A stretch of DNA of 40,594 nucleotides. It comes from an archaeon. Lineage in GTDB: Archaea > Nanobdellota > Nanobdellia > Pacearchaeales > GW2011-AR1. Of the stretch, positions 1 through 9,186 are shown one piece after another; the first letter of the stretch is position 1; every line of letters starts with the position of its first letter. Both the position numbers and the translations under genes were made by a program. The stretch spans positions 1 to 40,594 of the forward strand of contig JAACWA010000012.1 in the NCBI GenBank assembly GCA_009992175.1, in the 5' to 3' direction. The notes beneath the pieces were generated by a model, which was given only the letters and a program-made list of their open reading frames with translations, made no database searches and was not told the origin of the DNA.

Positions 1-94
1 GCTGTTTTTGAATACATAAAGAATCAAGAGTTGCATCATTCATTTCATTGAAGACGACGGGACGCCGTGTCCTTTAGGGCACGGAGGATGTCAC
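1..94 (+). mobile_element. Probable right end (omega-RNA/RE hairpin) of an IS200/IS605-type (TnpB) element; body of element lies left of the window
   Basis: Hairpin CCGTGTCC-TTTA-GGGCACGG (65-84) followed by GAGGATGTCAC, shortly after an open frame ending AVFEYIKNQELHHSFH* at 1-51. Resembles IS605 RE/omega-RNA 3' ends; no tnpB motif is visible in the window. Confidence 0.5.
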
Positions 95-100
95 ATTAAT

Positions 101-361
101 TTATTTAACTTTATTTTCAAGGTCTTTTGATTTCAAAGTAGAAATTAATTTTTGAACTATTCTTTTTTCATCAGGGTTAAATTCTTTGTTGAATTGAAGA
201 CTACTTTCCCCTAATTCTTTTGGGTGTTCAACAACATATTCCACAATTCCCCAAAACTTTTCAAACCGTAAAACACTTTTCTCTTTGAGTACACTCTCTT
301 CTATTGAATAATTATAATCCACATTTCCTGCCTTATATGAAAATTTCACTCTATCTTCCAC
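101..361 (-). CDS. Hypothetical protein (86 aa)
   Basis: ORF track; codon usage consistent with neighbours. Confidence 0.55.
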   Translation of the reverse strand: MEDRVKFSYKAGNVDYNYSIEESVLKEKSVLRFEKFWGIVEYVVEHPKELGESSLQFNKEFNPDEKRIVQKLISTLKSKDLENKVK

Positions 362-491
362 GATTTAAAAAGGGATTTCAAATTTAAATATTTATCTTAA
401 AATTACCTTTATTGTGAAGAAATTCCTTTAAGATTTCAAGTTCCAACTAGAGAAGTTAAGGACTGGCCCTGGATATATAAAAAATAATTAA

Positions 492-779
492 TTATCCAAA
501 TAATGAGGCTAATCCTTCTGCTGCAGATTTCTTCTTTTCTTCCTTATGCGGTGCTTCTTCTTTCTTTGCTTCAGCTGCCGGAGCTGCCGGAGCTGCTGAG
601 ACTAAACTTGCGTTTGCGAGTTCAGCATCGATATCAACACCCTTCAAGCTAGCAACTAATGATTTGACTTTAGAGTCATCAACATTAGCGCCTGTAGCTG
701 CAACAACACTTTTTACAGTGCTTTCACTAACTTCTTTGCCTAATTTGTGCAACAAAAGTGCTGCGTATATGTATTCCAT
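492..779 (-). CDS. rpl12: Ribosomal protein P1/L12 (archaeal stalk)
   Basis: MEYIYAALLLHKLGKEVSE..., Ala-rich hinge, charged tail ending EGLASLFG; downstream of L10. Confidence 0.95.
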   Translation of the reverse strand: MEYIYAALLLHKLGKEVSESTVKSVVAATGANVDDSKVKSLVASLKGVDIDAELANASLVSAAPAAPAAEAKKEEAPHKEEKKKSAAEGLASLFG

Positions 780-806
780 TTTTTTTCCTTTTTATTTAAT
801 TGTGAA

Positions 807-1706
807 CTACCCAAATAAAGAAGCAAGTCCCTCAGTGGGGTTCACTTGTTTTTCCTCCTTTTTTTCTTGAGGAATTTCTTCTGTTTTTGGAGCTTCCAGA
901 ATAACTTCATCTGGTTCACCACTTATTACTTTTATTAATCTTCTTTCATGACTTCCAGCTTTTTGTACTAGAATAGGAATTGTTTGTGAATTGTATTGCC
1001 CAATTGAAACTGCAAATGCAAGAGATCTAGCAAATGAATCTTTTAGAGAGTTTAAGGCTCCTTCATAGTCAATAATAATTTCCGAGTACATTTTTTCTTC
1101 GGTTGAATCATATGCGGAAAGAGGAATAAATCCAATTGTAAATGGGAGAATGTTTAATTTTGAAAGCATTGCAGCGGCACCTTCACTAATTGAGGAACCT
1201 TCCTTAGCAATAACTTTAGGTTCTTTAATTTCAATTTTTCCACCTTGAATTTGAATCTTTATTCCGAGAGCTCCAAGTTCAGAAATTGCAGGTCCTGGAA
1301 CCAAGTCTGTTGGTCCAGCAGGTATTTCTAAATCTCTTGGTGCAATTTGTCCAACTTTTGCTTTTGCAGGACTTTTATTTTTTATTAATTCTGAAGCAAG
1401 GTCATAAGAATCTAAATCTGAAAAGAGAAGAGCAACAGGTTTAGTTAAAAAGTTTTTCAATTCTTTTGCTTTTTCCTTTTTAGCAGATTCAAGAGCTCTT
1501 AAAAGTAAATTTTTCTTTGGAACTTTAACAATTGCTTTGCCTCTAAGTTTTTTTACAATTTGTTGAAACTGAGAACCAGGAATGTTTGAAATGTCAGCTA
1601 CTAAGATTGTTTTTTTAGTTTTAAGAAGTTCAGTTAATTCTTTTACTGAATTCACTTTTGACTGAGGAATATGCTTAGACGTTTGAGATTGAGTTTTTTT
1701 TGGCAT
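807..1706 (-). CDS. rplP0: Ribosomal protein L10 (P0)
   Basis: P0-like sequence (PAGPTDLVPGPAISELGALGIKIQIQGGKIEI) and same EGLASLFG tail as L12. Confidence 0.95.
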   Translation of the reverse strand: MPKKTQSQTSKHIPQSKVNSVKELTELLKTKKTILVADISNIPGSQFQQIVKKLRGKAIVKVPKKNLLLRALESAKKEKAKELKNFLTKPVALLFSDLDSYDLASELIKNKSPAKAKVGQIAPRDLEIPAGPTDLVPGPAISELGALGIKIQIQGGKIEIKEPKVIAKEGSSISEGAAAMLSKLNILPFTIGFIPLSAYDSTEEKMYSEIIIDYEGALNSLKDSFARSLAFAVSIGQYNSQTIPILVQKAGSHERRLIKVISGEPDEVILEAPKTEEIPQEKKEEKQVNPTEGLASLFG

Positions 1707-1707
1707 T

Positions 1708-2349
1708 TTATCTTATTTTTATTTTTACTGGTTTAGTCATGGTAAACTTTATTTCCACATTTTTAATGTTCTCCTTATCTCTTGGAAGAGCTTTAACAAG
1801 TTCATTATAAACAGAAAGAACATTTTCTATAATTTCTTCATCAGTCATATCTTCTTTGCCAATTGCTACTTTTATTGAGGGTTCTTTAGCCCTAATTCTT
1901 AAACTAGTATTTATCTTTTCTTTTAAGTCATTAATAGATTTTTCATCAGCATTAAGAACAATTCCCATTTGTGGAGAAGGCATTTTTCCTGCTGGACCTA
2001 AGACTCTACCAAAAACTGTCGCAACTTTTGGCATAAGTTTTGCTTGAGCAATAAAAAAATCATATTTTTTAACTAAATTTTTCAATTTCTTTTTATCAGT
2101 ATATTTTTTAAAATCAAGTTCAGTAATTGTATCAATAAACTCACTTGGAGAATCAAAGAATCCAGCAATTTTTTTGTTTTTTGATTTATGAGGTACTCTT
2201 ATAAAAAGGTTTAAAGGATTTTTTTTAACTTCAAACTTTTGAAGATTCACAATTAAGTCAACAGTTTGTTTAAACTTTCTTGCTTCATTTTTTCTAAGCT
2301 CAATTAGAGCAGATTTTATTTGTTCTTTAAGTTCCATTTGCATTTCCAT
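1708..2349 (-). CDS. rpl1: Ribosomal protein L1
   Basis: GRVLGPAGKMPSPQMG motif; start of L1-L10-L12 operon. Confidence 0.95.
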   Translation of the reverse strand: MEMQMELKEQIKSALIELRKNEARKFKQTVDLIVNLQKFEVKKNPLNLFIRVPHKSKNKKIAGFFDSPSEFIDTITELDFKKYTDKKKLKNLVKKYDFFIAQAKLMPKVATVFGRVLGPAGKMPSPQMGIVLNADEKSINDLKEKINTSLRIRAKEPSIKVAIGKEDMTDEEIIENVLSVYNELVKALPRDKENIKNVEIKFTMTKPVKIKIR

Positions 2350-2472
2350 ATTCTTCTACAGTATGCACTTTTTTCCAGAACGTTGGAATTAAGTGATGTA
2401 GTTTATTGGATGAATTTGAGAGAAATTTTGAGTTTATAAGTTTTGGGGTTGAAAATTTTAATCAAAATCAAG

Positions 2473-3531
2473 TTAATTTGAATAAATCCAATTAACTTCA
2501 CTGTCTTTTGAGCATTCAAACTCTAGATTATAGTTTGAATTCATAATCTCTTTAATGTTTTTCCATTTTTCGGTTTCGAATCCAGAATTAAATTTGGTAA
2601 AAATAAAATAGACTTTCCCTTTTTCTAATCCACCCATTTTTTTGATAGTCTCTTCATTCAAATTATCTGGGTAATATGCACTTTCTTGTTTAATTGAATC
2701 TCTAAACAGAGGAGGGTTTTCACTTATCATCATAAATGTTCCGGGAAGATTTTGGAGTTCAGAAACAACTTCATTAAAACACTCAGTATTTGTGTTGTGG
2801 TAAGTAGAATAATTAGTATAAAAATTGTTTACAACAGAAAAAACGAGGACCAATAAAATTAAGAGAATTATTACCTTTTGATATCTTTTTATCTTACTAA
2901 TAAAATAACCAGAGATTAAAGAAATTGCAGGGATAATTCCCAATAAAAATCTGTCTTCTTTGTGGGGCATAAAAATAGCCATTCCTAAAAAAAAGAAAAA
3001 CCAGATTAGAATTAAATAAATCTCTTTTCGAATAAATTCTTTTTTTATCATAAAAAAACCAGTCATAGGGTCCTTAACTTTAGTGTAAACTCTTGCTAAA
3101 AGAGTAGCAAATTTAGACATCGATTTTCTTTTAAAGTTCCAGCCTTTTATTTCTCCTCCCCGAACATATCTACTTCCAATTACAAATTCCTCTTAACCTT
3201 TTTTAATTGGCCAAAAAAGTTCTTTTATTTTTTCAGGAGGATGACTTAAATCAGCATCCATCACCCCTAGAACCTTTCCCCTTGAAATTTTCCATCCTTC
3301 TAAAACAGCCGATGAAAGTCCTAATTTTCCTGTTCTATGAATAATTTTAATATTTTTTTGTTTTAAGCTTAATTTGTCAAGAATTTTTCCAGTTCCATCA
3401 GGAGAGTTATCATCAACAACAATAATCTCACCTTTTATTTTGTTTTTTTTAAATTAATCTTGAATTTTTTCAATTAATTTCTGAATATTCTCTTTTTCGT
3501 TATAAGTTGGAATAACTAGACTTAATTCCAT
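2473..3531 (-). pseudogene. Decayed dolichol-phosphate mannosyltransferase (GT2)-like gene, joined in frame to a multi-TM glycosyltransferase-like C-terminus
   Basis: Reverse strand from 3531 reads MELSLVIPTYNEKENIQKLIEKIQD*FKKN...IIVVDDNSPDGTG...GVMDADLSHPPEKI...KKG*EEFVIGSRYVRGG...SKFATLLARVYTKVKDPMTGFFMIKKEFI, then a hydrophobic PHKEDRFLLGIIPAISLISGYF segment. In-frame TAA at 3454-3456 and 3193-3195. Only the last part (2473-3120) is in the ORF track. Confidence 0.85.
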
Positions 3532-3582
3532 AATCCATTAAATAAGAATATTCTCCTTAAAAAGATGTCCAATTTAGAGCTC

Positions 3583-3602
3583 ACCAAAACCCTTAAATAT
3601 CT
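3583..3602 (+). promoter_or_regulatory. BRE/TATA promoter of RNase P RNA
   Basis: CCAAAACCCTTAAATAT about 20-25 nt upstream of the P1 stem start. Confidence 0.5.
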
Positions 3603-3618
3603 CTAAAAATCCATATTT

Positions 3619-3962
3619 ATGTAAGTTGGGGAGCTAATTTACGGAATCCTTGCATTAAATTGCAGAGAAATAAAATTATGATTTCTGGATTCTGAGGAAG
3701 GTCCGCCCATCACGTAGCGCGAAAGCATTACATAAACCACTTTTCGAAAGGAAAGTTGTCGTGAGATAAAGCACTGCTACAGAAACGCCACAGTCGTTTT
3801 CGAGTTATGATTCGTGAGATGAACTTTGACAAAACGGATTTGATGAAACGAGCAACTTGGTTGATGCAAAGGTAACTTTATGTATGCCTGCTTAGTCGAA
3901 TATTAGCATGTTCCGTCCGTCAAGCGGGGAACAACAGAAGGTGGCCTACCCCAACTTACATA
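3619..3962 (+). ncRNA. rnpB: RNase P RNA
   Basis: Perfect P1 stem ATGTAAGTTGGGG / CCCCAACTTACAT; GAGGAAGGTCCGCCC (CR-I-like) and 3' ACAGAAGGTGGCCTACCCC (CR-V-like); no coding potential. Confidence 0.9.
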
Positions 3963-4028
3963 ATTTATACTCATCTTATTTTATTTAACAAACTTTAAAA
4001 AAGAATCAGAACTCTCTAATTTAAGTAT

Positions 4029-4100
4029 GGGAATGTAGCTCAGCGGGAGAGCACATGACTGAAGATCATGGTGTCGGGGGTTCGACTCCCCCCATTCCCA
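4029..4100 (+). tRNA. trnF: tRNA-Phe (anticodon GAA)
   Basis: GGGAATG acceptor pairs CATTCCC; anticodon arm CATGA-CTGAAGA-TCATG; T arm GGGGG-TTCGACT-CCCCC; CCA not encoded. Confidence 0.95.
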
Positions 4101-4163
4101 TTTTTTATGTTAAAAATATTTACAAAAACTTTTATAAATGAACAATCCTTTCGAAAGTAGAAG

Positions 4164-4436
4164 ATGGTGACAAAAAAAGTTTCTAAAGAAAACAAGGTTA
4201 TCTCAAATGCAGGATTTATTTCTTACATTCTGGGAATTGTTTCTATTGTTCAAGCTTTTTTCTCTCCTTTCACAGGGATAATTCTCTCAATAATTGGTTT
4301 ATTCTTTTCTTCAAAGGAAAATTCTGATTTTTCAATTAAAGGGAAAAAATTGAACACAATTGCATTAATAATTGGAATAATTGTTTTAGGAATAACTGTT
4401 TATGTTACTTATGTTGCTACTCAAAGTGGAATTTAA
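4164..4436 (+). CDS. Small membrane protein (DUF4190-like two-TM)
   Basis: Two hydrophobic helices: ISYILGIVSIVQAFFSPFTGIILSIIGLFF and TIALIIGIIVLGITVYVTYVA. Confidence 0.6.
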   Translation: MVTKKVSKENKVISNAGFISYILGIVSIVQAFFSPFTGIILSIIGLFFSSKENSDFSIKGKKLNTIALIIGIIVLGITVYVTYVATQSGI

Positions 4437-4438
4437 AA

Positions 4439-4993
4439 ATGATAAAAACAAAAAACACTAAAGGTGCAATGGAAATGTCCGTTGGGACGATTGTTACAAT
4501 TGTTCTTTTAATGAGTGTTTTAGTTTTAGGAATATTTTTTGTGAGTAAAATTTTCAAGACAAGTAATAATGTTCTTGATGGAATTGATCAAAAAGTTCAA
4601 GGAGAAATAGATAATCTTTTTTCTACAAACTCCAACGCTAAATTTTCAACTTTTCCCAATGACAGAGATCTTTACATAAGTAAGGGAGAGAAAGGGGGAT
4701 TTGGGTTTTCAGTTTTAAATCGGGAAACAACAGAGGGAACTTTTACCTATACTACTCAAGCTACTGAAGTTGCTTCAAACTGTAAAGTTACTAAAGCCCA
4801 AGCGGATAATTTTGTTGTTCTTGGAAAAGAAGATAGTGCAAGGTTAGGGTCAGGGGCTAAATTAGAAGATGCATTTTTTGTAAAGTTTGAAATTCCAGAA
4901 ACAGCTCCTTTATGCCAAATAACATATTCTATTGAGATAGAGAAGGATGGTTCTATTTATACTAGTTTCAAGAAAGTATTGAATATAGTTTAG
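4439..4993 (+). CDS. Pilin-like/class III signal peptide protein
   Basis: N-terminal KGAMEMSVGTIVTIVLLMSVLVLGIFFVSKIF followed by a soluble domain. Confidence 0.6.
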   Translation: MIKTKNTKGAMEMSVGTIVTIVLLMSVLVLGIFFVSKIFKTSNNVLDGIDQKVQGEIDNLFSTNSNAKFSTFPNDRDLYISKGEKGGFGFSVLNRETTEGTFTYTTQATEVASNCKVTKAQADNFVVLGKEDSARLGSGAKLEDAFFVKFEIPETAPLCQITYSIEIEKDGSIYTSFKKVLNIV

Positions 4994-5030
4994 GTTCACT
5001 TACTTTTTTAAATTCGAAGTTCTTTAATTT

Positions 5031-6365
5031 TTGATGGTATTAAAAATATATAGCACCCTTTCAAGGGAAAAAGAAACCTTCAAACCCTTGAAAAAAGGAG
5101 AGGTAAACCTTTTTGTATGTGGACCAACAGTTTATGATTTTTCTCATGTAGGTCATGCAAAAACTTATACCCAATTTGACATAATAATAAAATATCTAAG
5201 GTTCAAAGGTTACAAAGTTTTCTACTTACAAAATATTACTGATATTGATGACAAAATAATTAAAAAAGCAAATGAAGAAAAAGAAGATTGGAAAAAAATT
5301 GTAAAAAAATACAAAGAAGCTTACTTAGAAGATATGGAGAGTTTAGGAATAAATTCAGTAAATAAATATGCAAATGCAACGGATTACATTGAGGAAATTG
5401 TTTCTCAAGTTGAAAGGTTAATAAAAAAAGGTTATGCTTACAAAATAAGTGATGGTTATTACTTTGATTTAAGTAAGGATGAGGAATATGGGAAACTTGC
5501 AAAGAGAAAGGTGTTGGAAGGAGAAGACGCCGTTTCAAGAATAGATGAAAATTCTGAAAAGAAAAACTCTGGAGATTTTTGTTTATGGAAGTTTAAGAAA
5601 GTTGGAGAGCCTTCATGGAAAACTTCACTTGGAGAAGGTAGACCGGGGTGGCACATTGAAGACACAGCAATAACTGAAAAAGAATTTGGTTCTCAGTATG
5701 ATATTCATGGAGGAGGACTAGATTTAATTTTTCCTCATCACGAGGCGGAAATTGCTCAAATGGAATCAATTTCAGGCAAAAAACCATTAGTAAAATATTG
5801 GATGCATACTGGATTCTTAAATACGGGAAAAGAAAAAATGAGTAAGTCCCTAGGAAATTTTTCAACAATTAGAGAATTACTTAAAACTTATTCAAAAGAA
5901 CAAATAAGATATTTGTTTATTTCAACTAATTACCGTAAACCAATTGATTTTTCAACGGAAACATTAGAAAATGCCAAAAATTCTTTTGAAAGACTAAAAA
6001 ATATTTGTGAAAAAATTGTTGACGATAAAAAAATCAATGAAAAATATTTAAAAGAATTTGAGGAACAGATGGATGACGATTTTAACACCCCAAATTCTCT
6101 TCAGGTTCTTTGGAAGTTGGTAAGGGATGAAAAGGCCAAGGGAAAATACCAAACAATAAAAAAAATTGATGAAATTTTTGGACTTAAACTCTTAGAAAAA
6201 CAAAATTTAGTTGTTCCTAAAGAAGTTGATGAACTTCTTAAGAAAAGAGAAATTGCAAGAAAAGATAAAAAATGGGAAGAGTCTGACAAATTAAGAGAAG
6301 AAATAAAAAAATTAGGTTTTCAAGTTTTAGATGGTAAAGTTGGTCAAGAGTTAAAAAAAATTTAA
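5031..6365 (+). CDS. cysS: Cysteinyl-tRNA synthetase
   Basis: FVCGPTVYDFSHVGHAKTY (HIGH-like), GWHIEDTA, HGGGLDLIFPHHEAEIAQ, KMSKSLGNF. Confidence 0.97.
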   Translation: MMVLKIYSTLSREKETFKPLKKGEVNLFVCGPTVYDFSHVGHAKTYTQFDIIIKYLRFKGYKVFYLQNITDIDDKIIKKANEEKEDWKKIVKKYKEAYLEDMESLGINSVNKYANATDYIEEIVSQVERLIKKGYAYKISDGYYFDLSKDEEYGKLAKRKVLEGEDAVSRIDENSEKKNSGDFCLWKFKKVGEPSWKTSLGEGRPGWHIEDTAITEKEFGSQYDIHGGGLDLIFPHHEAEIAQMESISGKKPLVKYWMHTGFLNTGKEKMSKSLGNFSTIRELLKTYSKEQIRYLFISTNYRKPIDFSTETLENAKNSFERLKNICEKIVDDKKINEKYLKEFEEQMDDDFNTPNSLQVLWKLVRDEKAKGKYQTIKKIDEIFGLKLLEKQNLVVPKEVDELLKKREIARKDKKWEESDKLREEIKKLGFQVLDGKVGQELKKI

Positions 6366-6889
6366 ATTAAATAAATTTCATAATCCCTTATATCTGGAAG
6401 GGGCAAAAAATCAAAAAATCCTTCTTTAATTTTTCTTGGAGAATCTCTAACAGACCTAAAAATAAAGTTTGCCCAATTGTCAGATTTATTAACTAATACT
6501 AATTTCCTATCCAAGTCTTTTCCAAAATTAATTTTTATTCTTTTATCCATTGCATAAATCATTTGTAAAATTTTTTCTTTTTGAAATTCTTCTATTCCCC
6601 CATCGATATAAACTCCATTTAGATTATAATTTTTTAAATAAAATTTAGAAAATTCTCCTATTGCAATTGTTTTATAGTTTTCATAGTTGGTTATTTTTCC
6701 CAATTTCCTTTCAAAAATTAAGTGTTTGTTTGGAAAACCAATAAGATTGTTCATTCTTTGTTTTTTGTTTTTTGACCTTCTTTTTGGAAATTTTCCTTCA
6801 ACTAGACTTTCTTTATTAACCGAAATGTAACAAGAATAAATTAAGGGGTAAACTCCATTCCCAGATTCATCGATTCCAAGGTAATGCAT
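6362..6889 (-). CDS. Hypothetical RNase H-fold-like protein (RNase HII/DUF3800-like signature)
   Basis: N-terminal YLGIDESGNGVYPLIYSCYIS, VYIDGG, and KSDNWANFIFRSVRDS. Confidence 0.4.
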   Translation of the reverse strand: MHYLGIDESGNGVYPLIYSCYISVNKESLVEGKFPKRRSKNKKQRMNNLIGFPNKHLIFERKLGKITNYENYKTIAIGEFSKFYLKNYNLNGVYIDGGIEEFQKEKILQMIYAMDKRIKINFGKDLDRKLVLVNKSDNWANFIFRSVRDSPRKIKEGFFDFLPLPDIRDYEIYLI

Positions 6890-7004
6890 TTTAGTTTTAA
6901 GATTAAAAGAGTTTATTAATATTTTTTAATTCTGAAAGTACTTTTCAGAAATAAACATAAAGATATTTAAATAAAAAACCATTTATTAAAAAGAAGAGTA
7001 AAAG

Positions 7005-8462
7005 ATGGTCATTAAAAAAGTAGATAAAAATATTGAAAAAGATTATTCTCTTAATCCCCATCAGGGATCATATGTTAACTTAAATTTTAAGGAATATCAA
7101 AATGGAGAATATCTGCTTGCAGTTTTTCATATGGTTCCAGATAAGAGTTTAAACATTTTACAGGCTGCTTGTGAAATTGCTGCAGAATCTTCAACAGGAA
7201 CAAATTTCCTGGTTCAAACCGAAACACCTTTTTCTAAAAAAATGAATGCCTTAGTTTACCAATTTGATGAAAAAAAGAATCTTGTTTGGATTGCTTATCC
7301 ATGGAGACTTTTTGACCGTGGAGGAAATGTTCAAAATATTTTAACTTATATTGTGGGAAATGTTCTGGGAATGAAACAGGTTTCCACATTAAGATTAATT
7401 GATGTCTGGTTTCCTTCAACAATGCTTGAACAATATGATGGACCAAGTTATACCTTGGATGATATGAAAAAATATTTAGGAATAAAAAATAGACCCGTTT
7501 TAGGAACAATTATTAAACCAAAGATGGGTTTAACTTCATCAGAATATGCAGAAGTTTGTTATGATTTTTGGACAGGAGGAGGGGACTTTGTTAAAAATGA
7601 TGAACCTCAAGCAAATCAGGATTTTTGTCCATATGACAAGATGGTTAAACATGTAAAAGAAGCAATGGATAAGGCAGTAAAAGTAACTGGTAAGAAGAAA
7701 GTCCATTCTTTTAATGTTTCAGCAGCGGATTTTGATACTATGATTGAAAGATGCGAATTAATTAGGGCAGCAGGTTTTGAACCTGGAAGTTATGCCTTTT
7801 TAATTGATGGAATTACTGCGGGTTGGATGGCGGTTCAAACATTAAGAAGGAAATACCCTGATGTTTTTATTCACTTCCACAGAGCTTCCCATGGGGCCTA
7901 CACCAGACCAGAAAATCCAATAGGGTTCTCAGTCTTAGTTCTCTCTAAATTTGCAAGACTTGCCGGAGCTTCAGGGATTCACACTGGAACTGCAGGAGTT
8001 GGGAAAATGAAGGGAAGTCCAGAAGAAGATATAACTGCTGCAAAAGGTATTTTGAAACTTTTAGCAAAAGGTCATATCTTTAGTCAATCTTGGTCAAAAG
8101 TTCAATCAAATGATAAAGAAATGTTGAAGTTAGTTAATGAGGATAATGTTCACCATTTAATACTAGAAGATGATTCTTGGAGGGGAATAAAAAAATGTGC
8201 TCCAATAATTTCAGGAGGATTAAACCCTACTTTATTAAAACCATTTATTGATGTTGCCGGAACTGTCGATTTTATTACTACAATGGGGGCAGGATGTCAT
8301 GCTCACCCCGATGGAACAAAAGCGGGAGCAACAGCACTTGTTCAGTCTTTAGAAGCATATGAAAAAAAGATTCCAATAGAAAAGTATGCAAAAACACATA
8401 AAGAATTGGCAAGATCAATTGAATTTTTTTCAAAAGGAAAGAAAGATTCCGAATCTGCTTAA
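7005..8462 (+). CDS. rbcL: Ribulose-bisphosphate carboxylase large chain, form II/III-like
   Basis: AAESSTGTN, GTIIKPKMGL, GGGDFVKNDEPQANQ (Lys/Asp/Glu metal site), HFHRASHGA, ASGIHTGTAGVGKM (loop 6), ISGGLNP. Confidence 0.95.
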   Translation: MVIKKVDKNIEKDYSLNPHQGSYVNLNFKEYQNGEYLLAVFHMVPDKSLNILQAACEIAAESSTGTNFLVQTETPFSKKMNALVYQFDEKKNLVWIAYPWRLFDRGGNVQNILTYIVGNVLGMKQVSTLRLIDVWFPSTMLEQYDGPSYTLDDMKKYLGIKNRPVLGTIIKPKMGLTSSEYAEVCYDFWTGGGDFVKNDEPQANQDFCPYDKMVKHVKEAMDKAVKVTGKKKVHSFNVSAADFDTMIERCELIRAAGFEPGSYAFLIDGITAGWMAVQTLRRKYPDVFIHFHRASHGAYTRPENPIGFSVLVLSKFARLAGASGIHTGTAGVGKMKGSPEEDITAAKGILKLLAKGHIFSQSWSKVQSNDKEMLKLVNEDNVHHLILEDDSWRGIKKCAPIISGGLNPTLLKPFIDVAGTVDFITTMGAGCHAHPDGTKAGATALVQSLEAYEKKIPIEKYAKTHKELARSIEFFSKGKKDSESA

Positions 8463-8499
8463 AAATTAAATTTTTAAACTTCTTTTAACTAAACAAATT

Positions 8500-8928
8500 A
8501 TGTTTTACGAAAAAATTTTAAAATCTTTTAGAAAAAATAATTTTTGTCCATTTTGTCATGAGGATAAAAAATTTATTCTTGCAGAAAATAAATTTGCTTA
8601 TATAACTCCTGCAAGAGCCCCCTATGTAAAAGATCATCTTTTAGTTATTCCAAAAAAGCATGCATTAAATTTAGCCAAATTAAAGGGGAAAGAGAAAAAA
8701 GCAATTTTTGATTTAATTATGAAAGGAATAAAAATCTTGGAAAAGAAATATCCCGCTGTTGAAATGGGATATAAAGAAGGAGATTTGCTCTCGGCAAGAA
8801 AAACAATCCCTCATTTGCATTTTCATTTAGTTCCAAAAAGAAAAAGAAATAAATTCAGTAATGTGAAAAGAAATTTTTTAGATGAAAAACAACTAATAAA
8901 AGAGGTTGAAAAAATTAAAAATTTTTAA
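8500..8928 (+). CDS. HIT family hydrolase
   Basis: CPFC N-terminal pair and HLHFHLVP histidine triad. Confidence 0.9.
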   Translation: MFYEKILKSFRKNNFCPFCHEDKKFILAENKFAYITPARAPYVKDHLLVIPKKHALNLAKLKGKEKKAIFDLIMKGIKILEKKYPAVEMGYKEGDLLSARKTIPHLHFHLVPKRKRNKFSNVKRNFLDEKQLIKEVEKIKNF

Positions 8929-9186
8929 ATGGCAAAAAAAGTAATTTCAGAGTTAAGGACACAGTTCAACAATTCAGTGAATACTGCAATAATTGCTACA
9001 TTTGGACTTTTAATGGCTCTTTCATGGAATTCCCTTATAACTCAATATGTAACAAAAATTTCTTCATATACTTCCTTCCAAAGTCAAGTAATTTCAACAT
9101 TAATTATAACTATAATTTCTGTTTTAGGTATTTTTATCACAACAAGAATTTTCTCTCCAAAAAAATCAGAAGAGAATAAAAAATGA
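8929..9186 (+). CDS. Small two-TM protein (DUF5654-like)
   Basis: TAIIATFGLLMALSWNSLITQYV plus second TM. Confidence 0.5.
   Translation: MAKKVISELRTQFNNSVNTAIIATFGLLMALSWNSLITQYVTKISSYTSFQSQVISTLIITIISVLGIFITTRIFSPKKSEENKK

Noticed and set aside
1708-2470. L1 autoregulatory leader
   Set aside because: No convincing L1-binding-site mimic could be identified by eye upstream of or within the L1 start.
5260-5868. Minus-strand ORFs opposite cysS (5260-5538, 5459-5665, 5593-5868)
   Set aside because: Antisense to a clear cysS; composition is shadow-ORF-like (His/Leu/Phe-rich).
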